DNA of 64,000 nt from Delphinapterus leucas. Taxonomy: Eukaryota; Chordata; Mammalia; Artiodactyla; Monodontidae. Numbering within the stretch: position 1 is the stretch's first letter; each line of letters opens with the position of its first letter. Of this stretch, positions 33,650-45,699 are shown piece by piece. The position numbers and the translations under genes are program-made. The stretch spans positions 29,281,850-29,345,849 of the forward strand of contig NW_022098023.1 in the NCBI RefSeq assembly GCF_002288925.2, read 5' to 3'. The notes beneath the pieces were generated by a model. That model was not told the DNA's origin. It did no database searches and saw only the letters and a list, made by a program, of their open reading frames with translations.

Positions 33650-34370
33650 CTCAAATGCTTTGCTTCCCTGTAGCTCTGTCCCTCTTATGACCTGGCAAAT
33701 CAGATCACGTCAATTTCTTACTTAAAATCTTTAGTATTTTTTTATTACTCACCAAGACCACATTTCTTGGTGATGTATGAAAAGCCTTTCATGTTCTAGT
33801 TTCTTTTAACATCTGTAATCTCGTTCCCTGTCATTTCGCTAAACACTCTTCTCCATCATGCTCATCTACTTGTCTGTGCCCTGAACAAGCTAAAGCTATT
33901 TTATTTCTCTATACCATGCCATCCACGTGGAAGTATCTCTTCCATGTATACCTTTATAGTCTTCAATCCACAAATGAATTGATTTTTCTTCTAAGAAGCC
34001 ATCCTTGACCCTTCCATCCATCTACGTATCCATCTATTTGTCCATGCTTTTGTCATACATTCACCAAGTGCCACAGGTCTTAGCTTTCCAGGTACTGGAA
34101 TATAATGGCAACCAAAGCAGATACAAATCTTCATTTCCTCTTTGGTGCTCTCTTAATCCCTGGGAAAATATTCATTTCATTCCGTGTTGCGTCATTTTGT
34201 AATAGTTTGTTTACACCTCTCCTCTGCACTATAATCCGAGATCCTCCAGGGCCACCAAACAGGTCTTTTAAACAATATTATCTCCATTTCTCCAGGCACG
34301 TAACAGGGTTCTTAGCATAGACATGATAAGTGATGGATTATTAAATTAATTAATAAACGCACACATTAGT
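33650..34370 (+). mobile_element. L2 (long 3' portion)
   Basis: 'AAATCAGATCACGTCAATTT', a decayed C-rich internal block, 'TCTAAGAAGCCATCCTTGAC' and, at the end, 'CTCCAGGCACGTAACAGGGT' and a GATTATTAAATTAAT-type terminus follow L2 in order, with a gap around 34030-34180. Confidence 0.65.
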
Positions 34371-35744
34371 GAGATGTAAATGAATAGTTGAATCTAAGGA
34401 TACACTTGCTGCTTTTGTATTATTGTTATTATTTGGTGTAGTTAGAAATTGGTGCATGGGGAACTAATAAGAAAAATGTTTCTGGAGTCTAGGTTCAAGG
34501 GTTTCGAGTCTGAACTAGCTTCTTAAAGCTGTGGGAAAAAATGTGGAGCCGGAAAGGATTTGGCCTCAATTGATAGAACATGAAAGTGATCCACTCTGAA
34601 GGCAAAATGAATGTAGCTTTTCAGATTTAAGACTTGCTCTGTTATCCAGAAAACTGTAGAATTGACCAAAATGGAAATTTCTAGCAGAGAAAGGCAAAAT
34701 TACAAAAAGAGATGTCAAAAGTTTTCAAAAATTTATGGTTTAATTTTTTTCTATCCAAAGTTAGATTCTTTGCTTTGATTTCAAGGGATTCCAATAAAGT
34801 GTTTTAATATTTAAAGATAAGTAAAAACCCTACTGAGCCAAGTTACCCACAGTCTTCTCATGCAAAGTGAACTGAATATTCAAAGAAATTAAAGGTAAGG
34901 TATAGTTAAGAAGTTGCTGTTCTTAGTGAACGTGGCTCTCTGTTGATCTGTGTGTTCAGTACTTGGATTGACTTTCAGCACATTTTCTTAAATTCATCTC
35001 CCAGGCTTCCAGAGAATTATTAACAACTCAAAGAAGAAAGCTGTCTTTTTATTAGATCTTTTTATGCTTATCTAATAAAATAAATAATGGTTTCTTTGAT
35101 GTCACTGTATCAAGGATTACATTTCCTCTAAGGAAATTATTCATATCCCTTCCACAATATGGTGAAAACGCTGACTCACCTGCCATTGACCTTCACATGT
35201 TTATGTGTACTTATCTAAACCACACATCTGTTCTTTATTTTCCGATAAAGAGACCATATGCCCCTTGACTCACATATAAGAGCATAATGTTCTAAAACAA
35301 ATACACCAAAGTTAATTTAGGGGATAAAATAAACTTTCAAGAGGATTCACATTCAATGCTCTAGCTGTGTAAAGGAGCAGAATTTATTTCTAAACTCAAG
35401 AGTGGCATTTTACCTCTTCTTCCATAATGCTCTGGTGAATAAAATAGTTTAATGAAATAACTTTTTAAGAAAGCTAAAGAGTTAGCATCCATTTATCGGT
35501 GACTTTTTAGTGAAAAGTTATATAAAAATGGCTTTCACAGTTTTGGTCCAGGTTCATAGCAAATACTTCATACCTTAGAATAAATTTAAAACATTTTTTT
35601 CAAACTTTATATTTTACCTATTTATGCCACCCAAAGGCAGTCTTAGAGACATATCAGCCATAGGTCTGAAACTTACAAAGTAATAATAAAAATAATTTCA
35701 TATTTGAAAAAACTCAACTTTTAAAAAGCTTTTACATTATTGAC
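34371..35744. other. Single-copy AT-rich DNA
   Basis: No repeat or gene recognised over about 1.4 kb. Confidence 0.4.
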
Positions 35745-35915
35745 TTTCATTTGCTCCTTACAATAATCTATTAAGATAGGAAGGACTATTATTATTTTGG
35801 TTCTACCAATGAGGAAACTAAAGCTCAAAGAGCTTAAACAGTCTGAAGTTCTAATGACAAAAGAGAAGATAGATTTTGAACCCAGGTCCTTTGCCAAATA
35901 TAATGCTAAAAAACA
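35745..35915 (+). mobile_element. MIR
   Basis: 'ACCAATGAGGAAACTAAAGC', 'TCAAAGAGCTTAAACAGTCT' and 'GAACCCAGGTCCTTTGCC' match the MIR core and 3' end in sense, moderately decayed. Confidence 0.7.
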
Positions 35916-36164
35916 CAGTGATGATTCAGAAAAGTGGAAGTTAATGGTTTAAGTCACATGAAGATGCTTGTTCTCAATAAACACAGGGCATAATCATTGA
36001 AGTACATACCCACTGATATTATTTATCTATCTATCTAGATATACATTTTCTTAGATTCAACCAAACCACAGCCAGAGTGGGAGATTTAATGTATCTTTTT
36101 CAGAATTTAATGGCTGAAGTTGACAAATATAAAAGGTGCAGATGAGTTTTAATATAGACACATT

Positions 36165-36815
36165 GACTCCAAACCCAAGAAATATACATGATTTTCAAAT
36201 ATTCATGGAAAATATACAAAAAACTGATCCCATACTAGAGAAACAGAAAATCCAATAAATTCATAGTTAAAAATGCTACAAGTTGTAGTGAAAAGAGAGT
36301 CCTTCAAATATTATCTCTTGGAAATAATAATAATAAACAATACACTCTTAACTCTTGAATTAAAGTGGAAATAAAGGTGAAATAAAAGACATTTTAAAAT
36401 CAATGTGGATGAAAATGTTATATGTCAAAACCTATAGGGCATTACCAAATCTATAACCCAGAGGAAACTTTATGGTTTTAAGATGTATATTAATGAATAG
36501 GAAATACTGAACAAAGCTGAAATTAGAAAAGATAACAAGAGACAAAAGAAGAAATAAGTAAAGTTAAAAAGATAAAGATAAAAGCAAAATTTAATGAAGT
36601 AGGTAAGAACCACCACCACCACAAAAACAGATCTGTACAGTGCTGGTTCTTTAGACTGAAAACAGAATTCGACAAATCTTTTAATCATGTATGACTAAGA
36701 CGAAAAGATTAAGTAAGGAGAAAAATATAAACACACAGCATCATTAATATAGATATTGACAGAAGAGATGTTTTGGCTAAGATCATCCCTTACTTAATAA
36801 AAATTTACACTGAAA
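36165..36815 (+). mobile_element. Decayed L1M ORF2 fragment
   Basis: The A-rich sequence follows the ORF2 region after the endonuclease ('GCTGGTTCTTTAGACTGAAA' is the AKSWFFE-like segment, near 36642). Multiple stops. It is followed directly by a SINE. A (CCA)n-like run lies at 36608-36621. Confidence 0.6.
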
Positions 36816-37018
36816 TTTTTTTTTTTTTTTTTTTCGATATTTTGGCCTCTCACTGTTGTTGTTTCTCCCGTCGCGGAGCACAGGCTCCGGACGCGCAGGC
36901 TCAGCAGCCATGGCTCATGGGCCCAGCCGCTCCGCGGCATGTGGGATCTTCCCGGACCGGGGCACGAACCCCTGCATCGGCAGGCGGACTCTCAACCACT
37001 GCGTCATCAGGGAAGCCC
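36816..37018 (-). mobile_element. CHR-type SINE, antisense
   Basis: A T-run (36816-36834) precedes the reversed SINE body, ending with GGAAGCCC at 37018. Relative to the other copies, several bases are missing beside the reversed B box (GGCACGAACCCCTGCATCGG; the GTCCC segment is absent). No clear target-site duplication. Short frames here are SINE-derived, not genes. Confidence 0.93.
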
Positions 37019-37339
37019 TGTATATTCATATTTTGAACAAGAAAAAGTAATGACCATTTCTCTCTTGCTTCATGAACTCATAATCTCCCATGAGGAAAAG
37101 CCAAGTTAACATAGTGTTTATGCTAAGAAAATCCCCAAGAAACCATATAAAGAATAAAATCAGAGCACCAGCTTTCAAAGCTAGAGAGTATATAGTTTTA
37201 TCATTAACATAAAATGTATCTGTCTATGTATCTATAGATAGATAAATATCCATCCCCCCCACCCCGACCAAGACTTTTGCAATAAGTTCTTTTTGGCTTC
37301 TTCCTTGTATTTTGGTGTTAAGTAGGAATCAGGTACAAA
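37019..37339. other. Single-copy DNA
   Basis: A GATA/ATCT-rich run lies at 37218-37248 and a C-run at 37253-37264. No gene. Confidence 0.4.
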
Positions 37340-37760
37340 ATAACATGGAAAGCAAAGTCCCATATAAAATCTAGAAGGACGCATACCAGATTACCAACAG
37401 TGGTTAGCTTTGGGAACTGTGGCATGAAAAATTACAGAAGGCTTTCTACCTTTATACACATCTATAATATTTAAACTCATAAAAACCACATATTTTTATT
37501 AGACGAAGTAAAAAAAATACTTCATATACTTTGACCCATAATTCAAAGTACAAGAGTCTCTTTCAAGGAAAAAATCATAGATAAAGAAAAAAAGCCTTAA
37601 CTTTACCCTTATAATATCATAATATTGAACAATTATATATAACAAATATTCAACAATATAAAATAAGTATCTTAATTACAGCTTGTTAAAACAGTAGATT
37701 ATTCTTCAAATGAAGTGGTTTCAGAAATGTTTAATAGCTGGGGAAATGTTTATAATTATA
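37340..37760 (+). mobile_element. L1M 3'-region pieces, order disturbed
   Basis: 37370-37500 resembles an old L1 3' UTR ('CAACAGTGGTTAGCTTTGGG'), while 37520-37760 resembles the ORF2 C-terminal coding region ('CTTTGACCCATAATTC'). In an intact L1 the second precedes the first, so these are separate or rearranged copies. Confidence 0.45.
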
Positions 37761-37899
37761 TATTTATCTTAGGTTATAACAAATGCAGAGTCTAGTTACT
37801 TTTAACCTTCGCTAGACCTTAATCACCCTTTTGTGCCCTGTGATGCAGGTTAAATACATAGCTGGATGGTGGGTGGATACAGAGGAAGGAAAGAAGGGC

Positions 37900-38140
37900 C
37901 CTGAACACTTCTATGTGCATTATGGTATCACATTTAACCTTCATAACATCTCCAGTTTGCATATACGAACACTAGGCACAGAGAGCTTTAGTCACTTGCC
38001 ATCTTCCTCTCTATCCATCCATCCACTTGACAAACATTTATTGAGTTCCTGCTATTTGCCTGTGACAGGTGTTGGGAACAGACGGACATGCAAGATAGAC
38101 ATGGTTCCTGCCCTCAAGGATCTTAGAGTCCAGCATGGAA
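37900..38140 (+). mobile_element. MIR-like and other ancient SINE/LINE remnant
   Basis: 37905-38000 shows decayed MIR blocks ('CTTCTATGTGCATTATGGTA', 'GGCACAGAGAGCTTTAGTCA'). 38020-38140 has 'ACATTTATTGAGTTCCTGCT' and 'GGTTCCTGCCCTCAAGGATC', typical of another ancient mammalian interspersed repeat. Confidence 0.55.
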
Positions 38141-39117
38141 TCAAGCATGGTATAATTAAAATAATTATTGCATAACGAACTAATTAATTGTAATTATGAA
38201 AAGTACATAAAGGAAGTACTTAGGTAGGGAAAGAAAAAATTGAGGTAAGGCTCAGCAATGAAGGAATAAAGGATGTCTGAGGTTAATGTAATAAGACACA
38301 TTCTTCTTCTATATTTCCTCTTCCACTTACTGTGAAATTAAAAATAAAGTACCTATTGAGCTTGTACTGGATGCCAAAGAGGGAGCTAGAGCTGTGGACT
38401 TTATAATACAGGTCAATCCCAGGAAGGAAACAGATGTTCTTAGTAAGAATAATGCAGAGATTGCTGTTTTATAAAGGGCAGAGTCAAATTCCTGGGAGAA
38501 ATTTTCCTTTCCTCAGAGAAGACTTGAGTGTATGGTCTTTGTGAAAAATTCATGCTCACTTGGGTGAGGTGTACCAATTTTTTAATGAAGAAATAAACAC
38601 TTTACTTTACGTTTACAGTTCGGTTATAATTGAGATTATAGTTCAGTTTAAAGTGAAATCAGAGTACCCATTTTTTGTTCCAACACAGGACTGTTGTTCA
38701 GTTTTCGCCTTTAGGGATGAATGAGGTCCATTAATATTCAATTGAAAGAATTTATCTCAAAGAATTCAAGCAGGAACCAGGGAGATATGTTTCCCAAATG
38801 AAGATGGGGTAATTGATTGGGGGCCTCGGATGAGGAATATCCAGAAGAAAGGAAGGGGATTAAAGAGAGAGGGTCAGCAAAGAAAGGGCACCCAAATGTT
38901 CCTGCTCATGTAAACGTCAGTCTCTTATGAGTTGAATTAATATGCCAGTCTGCAGAGACGGATAAATTTGGGTTGCTTTGATTTAAGTGAAGACTCTGAA
39001 CCTTCAAACATCAGGACCCTACCATGAACTCTGATAAGTGAGTCAAATTGTGACCACATAATGAGATCCTTCCCAAGTTACCACCTGTCTTTCCTAGATG
39101 ACTCATTTACTTACTTA
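38141..39117. other. Single-copy DNA
   Basis: No gene or recognised repeat. Confidence 0.4.
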
Positions 39118-39144
39118 CTGATTGACTGATTGATTGATTGATTG
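39118..39144. repeat. (ATTG)n short tandem repeat
   Basis: TGATTGACTGATTGATTGAT and continuation, about six units. Confidence 0.9.
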
Positions 39145-39271
39145 TCTATCCCAGCACACCAGTTACTATATAGAGCTAAATAGTGTTTTCTGGCTAACAT
39201 TTCTCTCTATTTTTGAAGATATCTGCCTTTGTTTATAGGGGCTTGTTCCTATAGATTTCCATTTCAGGAAT

Positions 39272-39545
39272 GCATTTTTTATTAAAACTTTTATTTGGGG
39301 ATGATTGTAGATTCATAGGTCATTGCAATAGATAATACACAGAGATGTCATGTATCCTTCATCCAGTTCCCCCAATGATAGCATCTTGCAAAATTTACTG
39401 TTCAATGTCACCAAAAGGAAATTGATCTAATTTTAACCTTACTCAGATTTTCCCAGTCTTACATGCACTTGTGTCTTCGTACATTTATTTCTAAATGATT
39501 TTTATCACATTTATCAATTTGTGTAACTTGTATAATAGAGTTGTC
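39272..39545 (-). mobile_element. L1M 3' end, antisense
   Basis: 'TTAAAACTTTTATTTGGGGA', 'CATGTATCCTTCATCCAGTT' and 'CCCCCAATGATAGCATCTTG' are in the order of an old L1 3' UTR on the minus strand. Confidence 0.7.
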
Positions 39546-39609
39546 TTAAATGTTTCCTCTGTATCCATTGAGAACTACATTAGACTATGTTATAATTTAT
39601 GTTTCAACT

Positions 39610-39751
39610 GTGAAATATGATTGAGAAAACTCAAGAGGAAAAAGAAGGTCAATTTACCCATATTTTCTCTCTCCATTTTTCTTCTGTTATTTGGTGATTC
39701 CTTCTTTTTCCATTTCTTTTCTGCTTAGAGCTCTTCCTTTAATCATTCTTT
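39610..39751 (-). mobile_element. L1M 5' region, left part of a split copy
   Basis: 'TTGGTGATTCCTTCTTTTTC' and 'GAGCTCTTCCTTTAATCATT' continue, after removal of the young L1 at 39752-40462, into the antisense ORF1-side L1M sequence on the right. Confidence 0.55.
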
Positions 39752-40462
39752 TTTTTAAAACATCTTTATTGCAGTATAATTGCTTTACAATGGTGTGTTA
39801 GTTTCTGCTTTATGACAAAGTGAATCAGTTATACATATACATATGTTCCCATATCTCTTTCCTCTTGTGTCTCCCTCCCTCCCATCCTCCCTATCCCACC
39901 CCTCTAGGTGATCGCAAAGCACGGGGCTGATCTCCCTGTGATATGCGGCTGCTTCCCACTACCTATCATTTTACGTTTGGTAGTGTATGTATGTCCATGC
40001 CACTCTCTCACTTTGTCACAGCTTACCCTTCCCCCTCCCCATATCCTCAAGTCTATTCTCTAGTAGGTCTGTGTCTTTATTCCCGTCTTACCCCTAGGTT
40101 CTTCATGACCTTTTTTTTTTTTCTTCTTAGATTCCATATATATGTGTTAGCATATGGTATTTGTTTTTCTCTTTCTGACTTACTTCACTCTGTATGACAG
40201 ACTCTAGGTCCATCCACCCCACTACAAATATCTCAATTTTGTTTCTTTTTATGGCTAAGTAATATTCCATTGTATATATGTGTCACATCTTCTTTATCCA
40301 TTCATCTGATGGTGGACACTTAGGTTGCTTCCATGTCCTGGTTATTGTAAATAGAGCTGCAATGAACATTTTGGTACATGACTCTTTTTGAATTATGGTT
40401 TTCTCAGGGTATATGCCCAGTAGTGGGATTGCTGGGTTGTATGGTAGTTCTATGGTATGTCT
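39752..40462 (-). mobile_element. Young cetacean L1 3' end, nested in an older L1
   Basis: A T-run, then 'ACATCTTTATTGCAGTATAA', the C-rich tract, 'GTGATATGCGGCTGCTTCCC', 'CTTTCTGACTTACTTCACTC', and the ORF2 C-terminus back to 'TGTATGGTAGTTCTAT' at 40462. The sequence on both sides is antisense L1M. A 139-codon minus frame (40283-40702) crosses the right junction by chance: its C-terminal 60 residues ([20 protein letters not shown]) are L1 ORF2 and its N-terminal part L1M. Confidence 0.93.
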
Positions 40463-42290
40463 GCCAGTGACTAATTCTTTAGCATCTTCATATGAGACTG
40501 CTTGATTTCCCCTTTCTTTTTGAAGGATACTTTTGCTGGATATAGAATTCTCTGTCAACAGTTTTTTTATTTCACCTCTTGAAAATATCAAGCAACTTCT
40601 TTTGGCCTCTGTGGTTTCCAAAGAGAAATGCACTTCCATTCCAATCGTTTTTCCTCTGTGTATCATTTCCCTCTTGCTACTTTCAAGACTTTTTGTTTGC
40701 ATTTTATTTTTCAGAAGTTTGACCAGGATTTGCCTTGGTGTGGATTTCTTTGTACTTTTACTTTGGGGAATTACTCAGCTTCTTGAATCTATAGGTTTAT
40801 GTCTTTTGCCACATTTAGAAAGTTTGAGCACTTTTACCTCTGTCTTCTTTCTCTGCTTCTTCTGGGATTCTAATAACAAAGGTTAGATCTTTTGTTATAG
40901 TCTCACTCTTCCCTGAGGCTCTGTTCAGTTTTTGTGTTTTTTATTTTTTCAGTTTATTTTCTCTCTGCTTTGCAGATTAGGTAATTCATATTCTATCTTA
41001 AAGTTCACTGATTTATTTTTCCTCTGTCCCCTCTATTCTACTGTTGAGCTTATGTACTCATTTTAAAATTCAGGTTATTATATTTTTCAGTTCTAAAATT
41101 CCTACTTGGTTCTTCTTTATATTTTCTGTTTCCCATCCTGATACTTTCTGTTTTTCCATCTGTTTCAAGTGTGTTTATAATTCCTCATTAAAACATGTTT
41201 ATGATGCCTACTTTAAAATCCTTGTCAGATAATTCTAGTATCTATACCATCTTGGTGTTGGTGTCTGTTATCTTTTTTCACTCACAATGAGATTTTCATG
41301 GTTCTTGGTATGATGAATGATTTTCCACTGACACTGGGACACTTAAGGCATTAAATTATGAGGTTCCGCATCTTGTTTCAGTTCTGTGTTTTAGCAGAGT
41401 TTATCTGAAACTGCTCCAGCAGGAGTTGTAGAGTGCTGCCTCACTACTGCCAAGAAGTGGAGGAGGTACAAGTTTACTGCTCATCTGCTGTGACTCAAGT
41501 GCAGGGGCAGGAAAGAGCCTTCTCATTACTGCTAGGTGGGGCTGGGGGTCCAGGCTTTCATCCTCATCCTCACCAGTCCTCAACTGGTACCATTCTCTCT
41601 GGGAACTGGAGGAGAGCTGCTCCCCATGTGGCCTTCACTGAAACCATAGGAGGGTGTTGCCTCATTATCACTGATAATAATCCCTCATTATCACATTATC
41701 ACTGAGCAGTGATGATGAAAGTCCTGACTCTCCATTGTGCAGCCCCTGAACCATCTCAAGGTAGGGCTGCCTTGTTACTACCTGGTGAGAATGTCACAGC
41801 TCCCAACTTGGCTTTTTTGCCACCACCCTGCAGGGTGTTAGGGTGCCTTGTTGCAGCTTGTTGAGGGTGGAAACCTAATTTCCCCCTGGCTTACAGTTGT
41901 TTTTCTTTTTCTTTCTTTTTATTTGTCTGTGGCATTTGCCTGAAGAAGAACAATTATCATGTAAAAGTATTCTGTCTTTCTAGGCTGCCTACTCTTGGTT
42001 CTTCAGCTAGAGAGAGCAGCCTCTTTTGGTGTCTTTGTTTTGTTTTGTTTTTGTCTCTGCCTGAGGGTTTCCAGGATTCTGGCTTCTTTGGAACCCAGTC
42101 TGGGGTGTGTGAGACAAAAAGAAAACTCTGGAAATTCACCACCATGTTATTCCTTGGGCTCAAAGTTTTCATTTCTCCAACCTTGAGAGCCTCCTTATGC
42201 TTGTTTTACATATATTTCCAAGGTTTTTAGTTGTACTTAGCAGGAGGAATAGGGAAAACTATGTCTACTTCCTCTTTTGAAGCAGAAGTG
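40463..42290 (-). mobile_element. L1M 5' region and ORF1 side, antisense
   Basis: Minus-strand L1M. 'TTTGCTGGATATAGAATTCT', 'TCCCTGAGGCTCTGTTCAG', 'AAAATCCTTGTCAGATAATT' and a GC-rich stretch (41400-41900) with diverged repeats of a TTACTGC/GGTGGGGCTGG-type unit lead to 'GGTTTTTAGTTGTACTTAGC' at the 5' terminus. This is the 5' UTR with its internal tandem units, plus part of ORF1. Overlapping short frames in the GC-rich part are incidental. Confidence 0.8.
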
Positions 42291-43002
42291 GAATTCATTT
42301 TTAAAATGTAAACATGACCCTGGCATGCAGGATGGTAGTGGTGATGGATTTGTGGAAGGAAGCAAATCCTGAGGGAACTCTGCTTACTCTTCCTTCAGGT
42401 GATTTCTAGGACCATTTCTGGAGGTACTTGAATAAAGAGGCTGAAAGTTTAACTTAAGACTTTTCTTTAATAGATTCGAGAAGAAATAAGATTAACAAGA
42501 AAGTATCTCTTACTCTTTTTTTTCAAAGAAGCAAGTTAAAGGTGAGAGAATAGATAGAGGGAAAACCAGATTTATCTAGAATAAATGGTTATATTAGAGA
42601 AGTAATAGGAAAGAGATGTAATAATAGTTAGAAATTAAGGTTTAGGATATTTATATAAATGGATTTAGAGGCTTCTCTTTTGAGAACCCTGAGAAGAAGG
42701 AAATCTCATTCCTGCGAGGACAATATGAGTTTCAAAGAAGAGCTGTAGAAAAGGGTAAAACTTGCATAAAAGAAGTAATAAAAAATGAGCCACAGATATG
42801 AGAAATCATATTCTCCAAAATAAAGTTTCCCCCTTCTTCCCAACTTTATGCTGTCTTGAAATTCAATCTCAGTAATGTCCTACGACTATTGAAAGAGTAT
42901 TTGTAAAACTCATTCCTCCAGCATTTCATGTTCTCTTTTGTTAATTAATTTAAATGAGGGTAGATGCATTCTGGAGGACAGAATTCTGAAATAAAGCATC
43001 AT
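42291..43002. other. Single-copy DNA
   Basis: AT-rich; nothing recognised. Confidence 0.4.
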
Positions 43003-43172
43003 AAAAACCTGCTTTATAGCAGAGGGAGTTCAGCTCAGTGCTCTGTGGTGACCTAGATGGGGGGGTGGGGAGGTCCAAGAGGGAGGGGATGTATGTATAC
43101 ATAGAGCTGATTCACTTCACTGTACAGCAGAAACTAACACAACATTGTAAAGCAATTATACTTCAATCAAAA
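43003..43172 (+). mobile_element. Short cetacean-type L1 3' end
   Basis: 'CTGCTTTATAGCAGAGGGAG', a GGGGGGGTGGGGAGG tract, 'GCTGATTCACTTCACTGTAC' and 'AAAGCAATTATACTTCAATC' before an A-rich tail. 5' truncated to about 170 bases; no clear duplication. Confidence 0.9.
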
Positions 43173-43589
43173 AAGAGATCCTTAAAACACATTTATTAAG
43201 GAAGTAAGTTATTGAAGTTATCTTCAATGTAGTTTACGTGCTAAAAATATTTTCTCATATCCTTATCTTATCTATCCTAGCATGTACAAGTTGCTGTACT
43301 AGACTCCGTGATCCAAATTAACCACAAGGCCCTTTCCATAAGGTGTTAGGCAGTAACTGAGACACCTTGAATTAGTTTCTGGAGTTGGGTGGGATATTTA
43401 TTATAAATAAGTACATCATGATTACACTAACCAGGGTACTCTACTATCCAAGTATGATATTTTACAAAGGTAGTTGTACTGGAATATATAAAAATTATCA
43501 TGATTAATTCAATTATGAGCTAGACATTTCACTCTACCTTGTGGTGACATGACTATAACAAGAATTTCTACACAAGGGGCAACGTGGAA
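43173..43589. other. Single-copy DNA
   Basis: Nothing recognised. Confidence 0.4.
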
Positions 43590-43692
43590 GTAGAAAGAAC
43601 ATGATAGATTGGGTGAAAATACTGGCTCTGAAACTAATTGGATTTATACAACTTATTTAATTTCTTTAAGCCTCAATCATTAATCCAATTTT
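43590..43692 (-). mobile_element. MIR fragment, antisense
   Basis: 'GAAAATACTGGCTCTGAAAC' and 'CAACTTATTTAATTTCTTTA' with 'AGCCTCAATCAT' follow a reversed MIR core. Confidence 0.6.
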
Positions 43693-45149
43693 GGAATCTT
43701 TAATCCTAATTGAATTCGGATTCTTAAAATTTAGATCCATTTGAGAACCAAAACCATTTACACACATACAGCTTACTATATACCTTTAGAAAATTGTACT
43801 GTTGAGCTATTTTCACTAGTACAACTTTACCGTTCCAGGAAACTTTTACTCAAAAAGATAAAAGTTGCAAATAGCTGTATATATTTTTTTAGGAAAATCT
43901 CTTCATTCCTCCAAAAAGACATCTACATGAACATTAGACTGTCAACTTTTCCATAGCTACATTTTTCCCCCTAAAACTACTCTTTTCTCCTCCTTATTCT
44001 TAGAAACCCTTGCCTAAAAATCTCCACCTTGCTGTGTTCACCACATCTCCTCTGAGATGGTTAAGGGATAGAACCAGCCACTTCACAAAGGTCAGAAATT
44101 GTAATACAGCTCTTCCTTGCTCTAATCTTGCTCTGTTCTTAACTTTATTTCAAGACCATCAAGGTGACACATGCAAGCTGTTGATACTTACGTTTTGATG
44201 CACACATACACACATGTGGAATGTTAAATAGACATTCCCAAGATACAACGAAGTCCCAGGAAATGGTCTCTGTATCTGACAAAATCTTCTCCTTTCTAGG
44301 ATGATACTTTAATCGACTTGACCTTCCTTTCATGTCAGCAGATTACTGAGCCACACAGGAAATTTTCTGGTAGGAGACAGTCATACACAAACTTATTATT
44401 TGCTTCTTTTCAGCTGAAATATAAAATGCAATTTCTAGATTATACTACTCCAGAAACCAGTTGAATATGGAAAAGTTTGTTTCATACATGGTTTTGTTTT
44501 TATAAACTAACTCATCCCTATGCCAAAGGTTCAACCTGATGGAAGTGATGCAACAGATTCAGAATGACCCACATCCTCAGGACTATTTTTCCATGTATCC
44601 CAAAGAAGAAAGAACCATCTTAACATTTTTAAGTCCCGCACATTCTGAAAGGAATGCATCCTGAATGCTCAGAGATGGTAGCTTTCAGCCCAGCCCTGAA
44701 CCGTGTAAGTCAGGCGCCCTAGGAGAGCTGCCACCTTGACCTGAGGAGGCTGAGTGTATTTATCCAGGTTCCCTCATGGGATCGGTTCTGCTCTGTAAGA
44801 GGCCGACCAGCACACAGCATATGTAGAGGCAAGAATCAACAATCCCAATGTCCAAAACTGTCAAAAGAGGAAGGATATATTTCCCAACCTGCCACTGGAC
44901 TTCTCGTCTCCCACTGTGACATTAAACCAGCATTTCATGCCAAGGAGAGCATCTGAAGCAGATAATCCTCTTCATTGTTGCCTGGTGGAGGTGTGGTGCT
45001 TAAATATTCCAAGAACCATCAATTTCAATTATTTCTAAGAATCCTGTAGAGTCTCTTGATGACCCATGGGGGTCACTGAATGAGCGTCTTTTGAATGACA
45101 AAACAGTTGATTGAAACCAGTGCATTGGTGTGTGAAGAACTGAATTTGA
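43693..45149. other. Single-copy DNA
   Basis: Several frames of about 60-70 codons, none with a recognisable domain or splice context. 44640-44830 is GC-richer with a few CpGs. Confidence 0.4.
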
Positions 45150-45290
45150 GATGTAATCACTGTTTTTAAGGCCTTTATTATGTGACAGTCATCCTACGGG
45201 CACTTTCACAGACGTGGTCTTAACTACCTTTATAAAGTGAGTACTGTTATTTTTATTTTGCATGTGAGAATGCTGAAGCGCAAAATGTTG
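45150..45290 (+). mobile_element. MIR fragment
   Basis: 'TTTATTATGTGACAGTCATC', 'CTACGGGCACTTTCACAGAC' and 'GCATGTGAGAATGCTGAAGC' fit a decayed MIR in sense orientation. Confidence 0.6.
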
Positions 45291-45293
45291 TCT

Positions 45294-45658
45294 AAAGTAA
45301 AATGTTGGGACTTCGCTGGTGGCGCAGTGGTTGAGAATCCGCCTGCCAATGCAGGGGAGGCGGGTTCGAGCCCTGGTCCGGGAAGATCCCACATGCCGCG
45401 GAGCAGCTAGGCCTGTGCGCCACAACTACTGAGCCCACGTGCCACAACTACTGAAGCCCACGTGCCTAGAGCCCATGCTCAGCAACAAGAGAAGCCACCG
45501 CAATGAGAAGCCCACGCACCGCAACGAAGAGTAACCCTGCTCGCAGCAACTAGAGAAAGCCCTGCGCAGCAACAAAGACCCAACACAGCCATAAATAAAT
45601 AAATAAATAAATAAATAAAATTTATAAAATACATGAATAAAATAAAATAAGATGTTGG
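45294..45658 (+). mobile_element. Long-form CHR-like SINE with target-site duplication
   Basis: The body is 45309-45643, about 130 bases longer than the other copies. It begins GGACTTCGCTGGTGGCGCAG. The B box GGTTCGAGCCC is at 45363-45373. After the tRNA-like head it has a tail of CAACTACTGA/GCAACNAGAGAAG units and ends in (AAAT)n. Flanks AAAGTAAAATGTTGG (45294-45308) and AAAATAAGATGTTGG (45644-45658) match at 13 of 15, so it is older than the short copies. Confidence 0.9.
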
Positions 45659-45699
45659 CATACATGTTTAGTTGGGATTTGGAGCCATGGTTATATTTC

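Noticed and set aside
36773..37050. Open frames with a shared peptide pattern (GSSRTGARTPASAGGLSTT) here and at 17041-17301, 45189-45952, 60454-60746 and 62137-62455
   Set aside because: They are the translated CHR-type SINE in various frames, each bounded by SINE ends and A/T tails; not genes.
40283..40702. 139-codon minus-strand open frame
   Set aside because: It crosses the boundary of the young L1 nested in an L1M; the C-terminal half is L1 ORF2.
41400..41900. CpG-island-like or exon-rich region
   Set aside because: The GC-rich diverged tandem units are the 5' UTR of an antisense L1M.
45596..45620. Independent (AAAT)n microsatellite
   Set aside because: It is the tail of the long-form SINE.
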